From assembly GCA_016800925.1 (NCBI GenBank), contig JABCPU010000043.1, forward strand, positions 1-64,000: 64,000 nt of DNA, in the 5' to 3' direction. Position numbers and translations under genes: made by a program. This DNA is from Suillus spraguei. Taxonomy: Eukaryota > Basidiomycota > Agaricomycetes > Boletales > Suillaceae. Under the pieces are notes generated by a model that ran no database searches, was not told the DNA's origin, and worked only from the letters and a program-made list of their open reading frames with translations. Of the stretch, positions 31,467 to 44,200 are shown one piece after another. Numbering within the stretch: position 1 is the first letter of the stretch; each line of letters starts with the position of its first letter.

Positions 31467-34400
31467 ATGGATGACGCCGACAACACACACCAAGAACGCG
31501 AGGACTTGAAAATCTGGCAGCAAAACCTTCGGAAATCCAACAACGCATGGGAGCACATGCTGAAAAACTTAAACCCGCACGTATACAATATAGTGTGCAT
31601 CCAAGAACCATATCTCAACCCCGTGAATCTTGCTAACGCCTCCAATCTAAGACAGTTCTGGGACATAATCTACCCAACGGACCACCACGCAAACCCAGGA
31701 CGATCACAGACGATAATCCTAGTCAACAAGAGACTATCGAAAAACAATTGGCACATTATACCACTCAAGTCAGCGAATGCTATGGCGATAGAGCTAACGG
31801 GGGCTTTCGGCAAGGTGCGTATCTACAACATATATAACCCCTGCGATAGCGATAGCACACTCCACTTCATGGAGAGGCACATGGTGTCTGAACGAAACTC
31901 CCAGAGACATCGCACGCAGCAGTGAATCGCTCAAGGCGACAACACTGTATATAATGAACATATAATCTGGCTAGGCGATTTCAATCGCCACCACCCAATG
32001 TGGGAAATGCAAAATAATGTACATCTCTTCACTGCGGCGAACTTAGACGCCGCAGGAGTACCGATAAACCTTCTATCACTATATAACTTAGTCCAGGTCC
32101 TCCCCCCAAACATAGCCACTCTAGAGGCATCAAACACCAAAAACTTAACGCGCCCAGACAATGTATTTTGTTCAGCAGATCTTGAGCACTCATTCACACA
32201 GTGCAGTGTAGAGTACCAGCTACGCCCAGTAGTAACTGACCATTTCCCCATAATTAGTACCATCAACCTCCAACCAGAACGAATTGAAACCAGCCCCAAG
32301 CGCAACTTCAGAGACACGGACTGGGAAGAGTTCCAGGAGGTCCTTGAAACTAAACTAGACGACATCCCACAGGCAACGGAAATCAAGACACGAGAACAGT
32401 TCGACAAGGCGTTCAAGGCACTCACAACAAGCATCGCCGAAACAGTAGAGAAGTGCGTACCGAAGACCAAACCATCCCCGTACGCGAAGAGATGGTGGTC
32501 GAAGGAACTGGACACCGAACGAAAAGCAACACACAAACTAGGAAGGATATCAAGAAAGAAATTAGCGAGACGAAACGACCCAGTGCACGAGGAATATAGA
32601 ATTGCACGAAACCGATTCTCAGAAAGTATCAAGCGAGCGAAGACAAACCATTGGACAGAATGGTTAGAGGAACTGACATTCACAGGAGTATGGACCTTTC
32701 ATAGATACGTAGCAGGCGACCCTTCCGACCAGATACACACAAGGATCAAAACCCTCCAAGACCCGAGGGCAAACAATCAGGACAACACAATGCAAGATAA
32801 CACCCGAAAGAGCGAGCTACTTTACGAGGTATTCTTCAGAACGCCGCCAGACGATGACCAAGTGAACCTGGACTTCGACTACGACCCTCCAATATGTGAA
32901 TTCAGACCAATCACGAACCAGCAAGTACACAGAGCAATCGCGAAACTATCACCGTTCAAAGCCCCAGGACCCAATGGGATAAGCAACGTAGTATTCATGA
33001 AATGCGCTGACCTTCTTGTACCATTCATGGCACCAATATACAGAGCTACGTTCACCCTCGAAGTGTACCCGAACGAATGGAAATGTTCCTCGACGATCGT
33101 ACTCAGGAAGCCAGGAAGGCCAGACTACAGTGTCCCGAAGGCATATAGACCGATAACGCTATTAGACACGATGGCTAAGATCCTTTCATCATGTGTTGCC
33201 GACGATCTAACATATATTGCAGAAGAACACCATCTATTACCCCCAACCCACTTCGGCGGTCGACCGGGACGATCAACGGTAGACTCCCTCCACCTGCTAA
33301 CTAAGTTCATAACAGATTCCTGGGCATCGAAAACAAACAACCACGTTTCCCTACTCTTCCTTGATGTAAAGGCGGCCTTCCCGAGCGTGGTAGCAAGCAA
33401 GCTACTACACAACCTCAGAAAAGCAAGAATACCAAAGGAATATGTAGATTGGTACAAACGAAGACTGGACAACAGAACGACGCATCTCTTTTTCGACAAC
33501 TACCAGTCAAACTTGTTCAATGTGTCAGATGGACTAGACCAGGGATGTCCGCTATCCCCAATGGGCTTCATCTTCTACAATGCACCAGTCCTGCGAGTCG
33601 CAGACCCGAGACCCAGCAAAGGAGAACTGAGTCTAGGATTCATCGACGATGTAGCGCTAATAGCAAGAGGGCGCTCATATGAGGAATCAAACGCAAAGGT
33701 CAAAAACATGATGGAAAAGCAAGGAGGTGCACTTGACTGGAGCGAGGAATACAACGCTGAGTTTGAGCTAGACAAAACCGCACTAATTTGTCTTTCCAGG
33801 ATACGAGTTCGAAGCACCGAAAACCCCAACAAGACAGTCCCTACGCCACGAGTACCCATCACCATCCGCGATCACACAATCCAACCTTCGAAGTCGCACA
33901 AATTTCTAGGAATCATCATCGACGAAAATCTAAACTTCAAGGAGCAGGCGGCCCACACACTGGCCAAAGGAACAAAGTACGCGCTAGCATGTAGCCGGAT
34001 GATACGTCCGACGAAGGGAATACACGGGAAACTGATGAAAAAACTGTATGAGGGAGTAATCGTCCCGAAGATGTTGTACGCCGCAGATGTGTGGTGTGCA
34101 GGTCTAGTAGAAAAGGGGAGGGGGAAAAGGGGGAAAGGGCGAGGAGCAAGAGGCTTCGCCTCGCAGATGGCGCGAGTGCAGAGAATGGCAACCATATCAA
34201 TTGCGGGAGGACTAAGATCAAGTCCCACAGACATGCTAGACACGCACGCTAATGTACTACCTTTTCAGCAGACTCTTCGAAAAGCATGCTACAGAGCCAC
34301 GCTCAGAATGGCGACACTCCCACAGAAACATCCACTAGCCAAGGGAATCAAGAACGCATACGATTACGGCAAAGAGAGAGATTTTAAGGGGAAAAAACGC

Positions 34401-35811
34401 TATCCATCCCCACTGCATAAGCTGATGTACGAATTCAGGATCAACCCATCGACGGTGGAAAAGATAGACCCAGTCAGACACTACCCCAAGTGGGAGCCGG
34501 ATGTAGACATCCACATAGCGGAGAAGGCCGAGACAGCAAAGATAGAAGACGGACTCGCCGATGAAAACCTAAGGGCGTACTCAGACGGGTCAATGGTGGA
34601 TGGGGGAGTTGGAGGAGCAGCAGTGGTCATGAGAGGCAACGAAGTGATAGGAAGCAAGAGGTTTCACTTGGGGAGCGACCGCGAGCATACGGTCTATGAA
34701 GCAGAGTTGGTGGGGATGATATTAGCAGTACAACTGCTGAAGGAGACGGGAGGAAGAAGGGGCACCATATCCCTAGGTGTCGACAATCAGGCAGCGATAA
34801 GAGCAACCGAAGCTTTCCGCTCACAGCCAGGACACTACCTCATGGACCAATTCCACGATGATCTTAGAAGACTCATCCCTGAGCACGACGAAAGAAAACT
34901 CAAAGTCAGATGGACGCCAGGCCATGTAGGGATACCAGGGAATGAAGAGGCAGACACTCACGCGAAACGCGCCGCACGAGGCGAATCATCAGACACACGA
35001 GCCCAGCCAAAGTCGCTCCTAACCGAGGAAGGAGAACTCAGAATCCTACCAAGGAGCAAAGCGGCACTAAGACAACACTTCTACGCAAAGATCAAAAAAG
35101 AGGCCACCACCATCATGGAGAACTCACCGCGCTACACACTGCTCAAATCAGTCGACACGTCAGCACCATCAAAGAAGTTTGCAAAGAACATCAGGAAATT
35201 CACACATTCCTTGACATGCCCTTATGCGGACTTATTTACACTTAACTGCCTTGGTGAAATTGAATCTACTTGTCCAAAATTTCAATGTGAATGAATTCAG
35301 AAAAAAAAAGTTGAGATATATTAATATACATGTTTTATTGTATTTCGCACTCAAAAAATATAAGATATGCCAGGTGAATGATGTGAGAGAGAGCAAACAA
35401 GTTTTGAGATAAGTGAGTTAAGCTGATTAAGCATGTTAAGGAATGTGTGAATTTCCTGATGAAGATAGAGAAGCTACCGAGACGTCACAGCTCACTGATG
35501 TTTCAACTCCACACGGGACATATAGCGCTCAACAAACACCTCAAACGAATAGCGAAATCCCCAACGGCGCGTTGCCCAGCATGCGAAAACCATGACGAAA
35601 TGGTACACCACTTCATCCTAGTCTGCCCAGCATACGTGAACCAGAGAGAACAAATGAGGAAAGAAGTCGGAGCAAGACAATGCAAAATCGAGTACCTGCT
35701 GAACGAAAGCAAGGGAATGAGAGCAATGTTGACGTACATCACGCACACGAGAAGATTGGAACAAACCTTCGGAGATGTAACCCCCCCAGCGGAAAAGGAG
35801 AAGGAATAGAG
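31467..35811 (+). pseudogene. LINE ORF2: endonuclease, reverse transcriptase, RNase H
   Basis: The endonuclease carries QQNLRKSN, CIQEPYL, LGDFNRHHPMW and VTDHFPI. It is cut by a single TGA at 31923-31925, likely from CGA. The reverse transcriptase has FLDVKAAFPSVV, GLDQGCPLSP and the catalytic FIDD. RNase H shows YSDGS, EAELVGM, GVDNQAA and WTPGHVGIPGNEEAD, so its D-E-D-D set is present. A CCHC knuckle (CPACENHDEMVHHFILVC) closes the protein. The MITE at 35189-35461 interrupts it between SKKFAK and KIEKLPRRHSSLMF. Removing the MITE plus one 2-bp repeat (275 bp) restores the frame. The start could also be the ATG at 31437. The enzyme nicks the target and copies the RNA in place. Confidence 0.9.
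35189..35461 (+). mobile_element. 273-bp MITE inside the LINE
   Basis: Terminal inverted repeats begin CATCAGGAAATTCACACATT and end with its reverse complement (about 25 bp). The interior is AT-rich and non-coding. AA lies on both sides (35187-35188 and 35462-35463), so the duplication may be only 2 bp; a CAGG...CCTG element with AT duplication would fit equally well. A copy of the same length lies inverted at 36270-36542. Because it sits in a young LINE, this MITE moved recently. The autonomous partner is unknown. Confidence 0.88.
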
Positions 35812-36029
35812 GAAACGCGACAACAAGTCGCACAAATCATATCAAGAGCCTGAAGAAGGCCCTAACGTCCGCGCGCAAGCCAGGACCACTGTATAGCATA
35901 GACAACCAAAAAAACGGACCAAAGCATATATGAATAGATTAGATGTACAGTAGGTAGTGTCCATCATAGGGCATAGCCCCAACAGACAATAAACAAGGAT
36001 CAAAAAAAAAAAAAAAAAAAAAAAAAAAA

Positions 36030-36269
36030 CAGCTTGTGAGTGTGTCGATCTTCCCTCGAGTTCGATCCATGCTGATCGAAGCTTACTGTTCGTAGCTTCT
36101 CACTCACTGCTCTCGCTCTCGTACTCGCTGCTCTCACTTGCTGGTAACCTCGACGCCTACCTCAGCCATTGTTGCAGCATACCCTTCATATTTACTTCCT
36201 AAGTATAACGGTGAACCTCTGACAGTCAGACAGGCACTTTTTTGTTACCACGACCCGATTCACATTCTT
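36030..36269. other. LINE right duplication and host flank
   Basis: Begins with the second CAGCTTGTGAGT (36030-36041). The rest is pre-insertion host DNA, continuous with the sequence left of 29408. A short frame at 36180-36269 reads LLPKYNGEPLTVRQALFCYH, which looks protein-like but was not identified. Confidence 0.4.
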
Positions 36270-36542
36270 CATCAGGAAATTCACACATTCCTTAACATGC
36301 TTAATCAGCTTAACTCACTTATCTCAAAACTTGTTTGCTCTCTCTCACATCATTCACCTGGCATATCTTATATTTTTTGAGTGCAAAATACAATAAAACA
36401 TGTATATTAATATATCTCAACTTTTTTTTTCTGAATTCATTCACATTGAAATTTTGGACAAGTAGATTCAATTTCACCAAGGCAGTTAAGTGTAAATAAG
36501 TCCGCATAAGGGCACGTCAAGGAATGTGTGAATTTCCTGATG
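36270..36542 (-). mobile_element. 273-bp MITE, second copy, inverted
   Basis: Same termini and same length as 35189-35461, in reverse orientation, flanked by TT on both sides (36268-36269 and 36543-36544). Comparing the two base by base I see two differences (a G/A near one end and a T/C in the middle). Only 808 bp separate the copies. Confidence 0.9.
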
Positions 36543-36574
36543 TTGCTACCGCCACTACCTATCACTATCTGATA

Positions 36575-36716
36575 CCTCTATTGGGCCGTGGTTCAGGCCA
36601 GGCCAAAGCCAAGCCGTCATTGACGGCTTCGGCCCGGCCTGCAGTTCTGCAAAGCTGGAGCCATCTGAAGCCAGGCCAAAGCTGCGGCTTTCAGGCCAAG
36701 CCAGGCCGGAACATCA
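36575..36716 (+). repeat. hAT-like terminal sequence
   Basis: GGCCAGGCCAAAGCC-rich block ending GGAACATCACTA, very like the hAT terminus at 6608-6744. No transposase is attached, so it is a remnant or part of a small non-autonomous hAT. Confidence 0.5.
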
Positions 36717-38294
36717 CTAGTTCCTCTTTACACTCGTCTCTCTTCAATTAATTTCAGTATCAATATTCTATAACCACAGTGACTACGGTCATATAAACTT
36801 TTATATACGTCATACTACTTATTATGCTTAATTTGATTTTCGCTTTAATTTACTTTCAGTAAAGCAAGAAGTAAGTAGGTCTATACTTGTCATGACGAAA
36901 TAAAGATGAAAATAAGTAAGGTAAAGAACTGGGCGTTTCACTGATGTAACTATCTGCAATAGAATGACAGGGTAGCCTCGTTCTACAAGCTTCTGAGTCA
37001 ACCTCGTGCGCCTCGTGCACCACAATCACGGATCAAGGTGCGCCAGATTTCCTATCTACATATCTTGATTTATATATGTTCTACAAGCTTCTGAGTCAAC
37101 ATCGTGCGCCAGCGCACCACAATCACGGCACTTTCAAACGCACACATACCTTCTTTTCGCCATTCCTTCACACTTTATAATCTTTCTTCCTCCAATTAGG
37201 CAAAGCACACTGTCTACAATCGCTTGTGAAGCACATTTGAGTAACACTCTTCCAATTGCTTCAAGACTGTTTCTCAGTGTCACTCACATGCATGAGCGGA
37301 AAATCTGACGGCAGCATTGACTTGCTAGGTTGGTGATGGCTACCCCCTTCTGAATCCCTGCACAATGTAAAGTGCAAAATCAGATGTCTTACTCGACACC
37401 ACTACTCAGTTGCACCCTCGACACGCATGTCCCCCAAAGTTCTTTCATTGCCTTGACGCTGACCTGTCACGTCCTCTTTCCCATCATACAGCTCCCTACC
37501 CCTGTGCTGTTCCCCCCAGAGCCACACGCTGAAATCATCTTCGTAGAAGTCGGCTTTGCCTTTGAAATCCAGCTTTTGCTGGTTTGTATTGTCTTCTTTG
37601 CGGGAATTTTGGTGTTCACTGGGATCGTGACCCTACCGGGGGCGGGTAGTCTTTGAAGATACTGGTCCATAACTGGAAAAGTGATGCATCAACGACTCAA
37701 CTCGAGCGTCGAATCTCGATGTATGTATATCCACATCATGATATTCCTCTCTACTTTGGTCGCACTTCGCAGATGCACCAATTATGTATGTGACTGAATT
37801 CGCATGTTGATTTTACCATTCCAGATCGACTCTGACTAGCACTGCTATCCCTATATACGTCGGGGCTGGGCTCCATATCTTGGCACTCATTGGCAGATTT
37901 AGGCACAGATGATGAGGCGGAACGAACCGAGGGGTGTCAAAATTTGAAAATCTGAACCGAAGCCATGATCACAGGATTTCAGGAAACCGAAGAACATCCT
38001 CTGCATGATCTACAAAATGAAGCGGCATGTACTTGTGCGATATGTATCACTGATATCCCGAAATGGAACATGAAAAGGCACATGCGCAGGCGGTCAAGCA
38101 ATAATGTTCTCGTTGTAGCCTGGATCCTTTGTTCAGACAAGGCAGACGTTCCGGAAGAACTCCGTCACTCAACAAACATTCTTGGGATCCATGAGCTGAC
38201 AAACCTACTGTGATTTTTTGCGATTGAAGGCACCATATATAGTACAAAAGGGCATTGATGTATTCTTTCTTATGATTCTGTTATGTCTTTCTCG
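36717..38294. other. Intergenic, with a 98-bp-spaced direct repeat
   Basis: A block of about 51 bases (GTTCTACAAGCTTCTGAGTC...) occurs at 36980-37031 and again at 37078-37128 with three or four changes. Short plus-strand frames at 37372-37656 and 37965-38213 lack recognisable domains. The latter has CTCAIC and MKRHMRRR, a possible zinc-finger scrap. No gene is supported. The 3' side of the giant gene that follows lies at its right end. Confidence 0.4.
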
Positions 38295-41200
38295 CTAATG
38301 AATGAGAGACCCTCTGGGCTTTGTGAATGATTCAGCAATTCCAAGGAATGTTTCAGCAAGTTGAACCTAAAAAACATGTCAAGTGGGCTTGACGCTCATC
38401 ATTAGATGGAGTTGCATACCGTATCTAAGGCTTCTGTGTATGAGGATGGAACTGTAGCTGCTGCGGGAGTCAAGGCATCTCGTGGGGCATTGTTCTGGAT
38501 CTCGAGAGCAATCAGGAACATCCTTCTCAATGTCGCAGAAAACGTATTTCGGCCAAAGTACACAGAGTGGAAGGATAGTGCTTTTCTACACGAAAGTCTA
38601 AAAATCAATGGATTAAGAGAAAAGAAAAAAAAGTCACGAACCCGAGGCGGACTGCAGCATGGCACAAATCTTGAACAGTTTGGTTCTCGATAGGGCACTG
38701 GCCATCCGACAAAAAGATGACGACAGGAGTTCTAGAGTATACACCTGTATAAACATTGTGCAGATCAATAGTTTGAGACTTACCTCTCCGTGCTCCAGTA
38801 TTGCTCCATAACTGACTGTGCACGTTGAATCGCAGCAGTAAAATTTGTGCCTACCGAAGTGTTGTAACGTAGCACAGCATCTAGTAGTTGGTCAGGCGAG
38901 CTGGAGAAATCGTTCACCACGGCGTCTACAGCGGACCGATCAAATAAGATGATACTGTAAGAGTCTCGCCTGGCTGATTGTCGACCGGAAACTGCTGCAG
39001 CTCGGGCAGACCAAAAGCCGTACAGTGACGAAATAACGGCGCCAAACCTGTTGTTAGAACGTTGGATGATTCTGTCTGAGACAGGAGTATTCCTGAGAGG
39101 TTGTCGATCTGGCGACTTCATAGAGCTAGATCTGCCAATAGTCAGTATGCACTATTATATTCAACATGTGGCACATAATACCTATCCGCCACAAAAATTC
39201 TGGTGTGCGCTGATTAATGACTTTCCTATGGAACACAAAAAAGAACATCTTACACATGAAACGCCTGCTGCATCACCACGGGATTCCTGCAAGAGAAAAA
39301 ATGCCCATTGTTGGAGACGTAACCGAGGGTTGCCGGGACGTTGTTTGGATCCACTGGAACGTGAAAGAGAGGCAAAGTACAAAAAGATGGCTGAGTGGCA
39401 TTGCCCTCTGTAGCAGTGTGTTCAGGACCTGGTCCATTGATGAGCAACCAACAAAGATCAGCAACAGAGATGACTTGACCGCTGCACATGGAATCACTGA
39501 AGAGGGATTGTGATTCATTATATGGACTATGCACTGAAAAACCCACCATTTTGCAAAGTTTGTTTGTTCCTCCCGAGAGTACGGGTCTTTGAAGCCTATG
39601 GACTGCATGATACCAGTGACACAGGGATAACATGACGACTTACCACTCCGCCTCCAGAAAAGATTGTGTGTCAAAAAATCTTTGGGACGGTCTGAGTGTG
39701 GTAACAGTCTCTTGGAAATATGCTCAGTTTCATCGTTTCCTATGCATGAGGCAGCATCCTCTGCACGACAGTAGTCAATGTGAACATGTCTGCCCAATGC
39801 CTGACAGACGAGGTTGCACATCATCGGTGCGCCCTCATCATTTGAAGAGAAGCGACGACCTTCGACCTCCAGACCCGTATCGTCAGGGCCATCAACTGCC
39901 CATCGTGACGAGGACATGGATCCATGTCTAGTTTCATGCTCTTGCTGCGGGTGACCTGACATAATGATTTGAGAAGCGTGACTGCTGAGGTACCCCAAAT
40001 GTACTTACCGAGCGGCAATGTACAATAGTAGCCACAGTTATCACACCTTAAAAACGATTAAAAAAAATGAGGAATGACCGCAAAAACGAAGGAAATTTTC
40101 CAACTTCGTTCTGCAAAAATGCACTACTCTTTGATCCAAGCTATGATTGTGCCAACCTTCATGGGCTACTAGGCCTGGTGATATCAACTTGGCGCATCTC
40201 AATCGTTTAGCCACTGTTGAGGGTAAGTCAGTGGTATTGTCAGAGGTAACCAACCTGACACACACCTTGCGAGTACTGCGACCCAAAATCATATATTAAA
40301 TCAGAAAATAACATCCACGATAAAAACAGCACGCCACCTTCGTGTACTGGAACGTCTCGTGCCTTCCAGTGAATGTCGCCTCGATCGATTGCGGTGCAGT
40401 CTCAATTTCGCAGATGCCCTCAGCAGTGCATTGTGCCGAACATGAGTGCTCCTCCCTATTTGAAATTTAATTATTAACATACAAAGATACACCAGGTGAT
40501 TATCGACAAACCCGCAGAGATGAATGGCGCCATCTTCCAAGCCGTGGAGATGGTCTGTATTCGCACAGAGTCTCTTGCACAGTTGGCAGGGGAAAGAACA
40601 AAGTCGAGCATCGCACAAGTGTTGGTCATGGTTCACATCACTGCAGTAAATGAGGTGTCAAAAGTCGGATCAAAGCGTTTATTTGGTAACTTACCTTGCA
40701 ATGCCACAAGTACCGCGGCAAGGGGGAGTGGAACCATCACTCAACCTAACCTTTGACAGATCACATGGCTAGAGGTGTTTTTAGCATGCAAAAATGTTGT
40801 TCAATGGTGAAACATACCTGACCGCAGGCATGCACAGTAGCAGCACATAGATGGTCGTCTTCTACATGCCCAATCACCTTTATACATTCTTCCATACATC
40901 CCTGTCTCCCAAAGAGTTTGCAAACTTGACCACAGAGATGCGCATTTACAATACATCTGGAAAAATGGAATCTAATATGAGCTCATGTACGGATATGATC
41001 ACGAGAGGCTTGCATATGATAGCCTGGGTGACCCGCTCTGAATGGTTATCAGTCATTTAGTGTCGCACAAGTACAAATATTGGCTTACGACATGGAGCAA
41101 GCCTTTGTCTCTCCAGACGATATACAGAAATCACAAGAATGTATGCAATCATGAGAAGTCTGACAGTCATGCTGTCCGTCATGCAATCTGCTCTGAATGC

Positions 41201-44200
41201 AGAGCAGCTCGCAACTTCCACATTTCAACTTACACAACTGCAAGTTGCTCTTCAAGTCCACTGTTGCGCTTTCAAACGTTCTCATGAGTTCGTCAATGCT
41301 TGCTTGCCCACTTTGGAAGCGAGCGACATTTGACAATATCCACTCGTGAACGTGGGCAATGCGCAAATTAACCAGACTGTCAATATGAGTTAGCAAATTC
41401 TCAATCCAAAGAGCATCCGGCATGTGATGGCGAGAACCATAGTCTCTCCATGCCTGTAGCAGAACTTGGAGAGCGGCCTCTCTAGAAGGAGATTGCAGCC
41501 CCCCTGTGAGTGAAAATTCTGACGGAGTATCAGGCATTTCAATTGGGACATCATCATCCAGGTTCTTGATAAATACCGGGTTAAACGCCATTCGAACAAC
41601 AGACAGCGCAAGTCATACCTTCAAAGGTTCTGGGTCAGGATGAACCTCCTGCAGTCCGAATGCCAGAGCATTGGGCAATCGGGCGAGAAGAAGTTGTGCT
41701 CGATGCGAGGCCATCGATTCTGCAATACATCATTCATTCATTAAACTAGCGATTATTGCAAGAATACGCACGCGACAAGGCGCCCCAATCATTTGCCTGC
41801 ATAGAAATCTCATGAGTGCCCTCACAAAATGTACAGCAAACCAAGCGTACCTTCAGTTTTGCCATTAAGGTCTTCACCATATGAAGGAACTCTCCTGCTG
41901 TGTTATGAGTCAGTTTTTGTTTGTCCAACTGACGCTTAAGGGCTGGAAACAGCTGATAAAATTCCTGCGACTCGATCACCGGCCTACAAAAACGATAAAG
42001 TTGTATATGGACATAGACATAAGAACTACTGCACGTACCATGGGATTATATTCAACTGTCCTGCATGGAGGCGAGAAATGAAGTTGGCCTCTTGTTCATC
42101 CTGGACAATCTTCTGGAACTTGAGAGCGAATCTGAGTATTAACTTGAGCATACGCTCGTCAGGATATAGTCAGAAACGTGCTCTTTGGCGATATCTGCTT
42201 TGTCTGAATCTACGACATCCTGAAAAGTTGCTGTGGTGAGGAGTATGGAAAGCGACTATCGGAAATAAAAATCACCTTGATAATAATGGCCAATGTTGAT
42301 TGAAAGAGGCTCGGGTTAGCTGCTGGGTCTAGGACAGTCGCACTCGACTGGAATGACTGGAATAGTCCTGTTATGTCACGACTCAAGGCAAAATTATTCC
42401 GGAATAGCACCTATGAAATGAGCTCAGGCTCTCATTTACAGCATGAAGGTAGTGGCGAACCAAGTTAGAAATTGCAGTATTGAAAAGGACGAGTAAAGTA
42501 TCTTCTTGAGTAGAACGCTCGATACTATGAACACCTTAAGTCATTAAGTTATTCAGTGGGGATTCAGATTAGCACATGATATTGCAAGGATGACCGATTC
42601 AACATACCTTCAAAATCTAAAGCGACCACAAGAGTATCTTTGGTCGGGGTCACTGACATCCACACTCCTTCCGTAGTGCGCATTGCTGATCCAGCGAAAG
42701 ATGTATCCACGAGATGATTCAAGGAAAAGCTTTTCCCTACTGATTGTTCACCCATAGATGACACAACTTTGACAGGCTTGAAGGCACCAAATGAAGTCAG
42801 TGCCATGTGAAAATCGTTGAGCATTCAGGCGATGGATACCTTTTTGGCCATGTATGACTGAAATAGAGATTCATACCAACCTAAGGATACGTAGTCGACA
42901 ATGCGATTGACATCCGCGCCAAGAAGGGATTTTTCCAGTTCAGCAGAATACACGCCATCTTTGAGCGGAATAAAACGGTTTTCCTTTGTCACAGCGATCT
43001 GGATAGGAATGAGACAGAGTAATTCCGCCAGCCATTCACCAGCACGAAAATTTGATATGCTCCACTCCGCACCGTCGAGGTAACCATGGTGAAAAGTAGA
43101 GTATGTCGTTGCAGAGACAGCGATTCTCTTGAGAACATTTCCGGTTGGCTTCTTTGACATCCTTTCAAAGTTTAAAATAAGATCATGGAAGTGTGGCACG
43201 AATGCATGATGGTCTAGGTCTGTAACGAAGACTAATGTTCGCTGACACCTTTTGCTGAGTGATGTGATCGTTTCCCGCTGAACGGCAGGAAGAACCGGGA
43301 AGCGAGTCCATACTTCAGTGTGACAATCGATGAGACAGTTGTGGGCAGTAACACTTTCGGGCTTTGCATTCCCTCCTCGGGCACCCTTTTCTTTGAAGGT
43401 GAATTCTGTCACTTTACGGGTGATATCGAGAGCAATAGATCGACATGACTGAGTGTCTATGTCAAGTGTGACCAAATGCACGATGTTCCGGCTAGTCAAC
43501 GAAGTCAGAAGCAGTGGCTGGTCCAATGGGAGATCAGGGATCTCAAGGGGGATGCCGCCTGTTGAGCCGAGAGTGCTCCAGTGGTAGGCGGTCAGCATCA
43601 AACCAGACCCACGAACATGAGCCGTAATTAAACAGGAACCATCTGGAGTTGAGTAAACCGCTGTTGGAATCTGAATGAGGTTAAGAGTCGCAGGCCTGTG
43701 GTGTATGAATGAGATGTCTTTCACTCTTGTAAGAATAAATCTGACCTAAACTGCATTGTCGTTAGGGAGTAAACTCTGGCCTGTGCTAATGTGTCAACAA
43801 GTAGCAATTCTTCGCCACCGCAGACGAAACACGCATGATTGATGGAGGATCCCTCAGGATACCATTGAGTCAGATTGATCGCACTGCCGCTGGCCTGAAA
43901 CCCGAGGGTATCATCGAAAACAAAGATGTTTAGGAAGAGCTGATGGCGCGTTTGTCAGGCGCGTCATAGCAGATCCATAGTGAAACGAACCTTCTCTGTT
44001 CCAACAACACTGAGTACGCGCTTCGACTCGTCAAAAGCCAAAATAAATTCCCCAATCTTATCGCGGTACAACTTTTTCCCTCGGCTACCGTGAGCCAAGG
44101 CACCCTCGATGGCAGTGAGACGTTCCAGGTACACCGTCAGGTTTCCAAACCGATCAGTCATCGCAAGCAGGATCCTCTCGCCTGGAAGCAACTGCGCCCT

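Larger units (their letters stand above)
29420..36029 (+). mobile_element. Full-length non-LTR retrotransposon, Tad1-like LINE
   Basis: The element has a 5' UTR, two open reading frames, a polyadenylation signal (AATAAA at about 35988) and a 28-base poly(A) run (36002-36029). It is bounded by a 12-base duplication. ORF1 is a Gag-like RNA-binding protein with zinc knuckles. ORF2 has an AP endonuclease, reverse transcriptase, RNase H and a C-terminal zinc knuckle, the domain order of the fungal Tad1 clade. It is about 6.3 kb without the nested MITE (35189-35461). Only one stop per ORF is seen, both TGA, so it is young. Two extra ORFs in other frames over ORF1 are shadows. Confidence 0.93.

Noticed and set aside
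31998..35294. A 1098-codon open frame taken as a complete protein
   Set aside because: It is only part of LINE ORF2. The endonuclease start lies upstream of a TGA at 31923, and its last residues come from the MITE, not the LINE.
35224..35412. A 62-residue ORF repeated at 36319-36507
   Set aside because: It is inside the two MITE copies. Its identity reflects recent transposition, and the sequence is AT-rich and non-coding in character.
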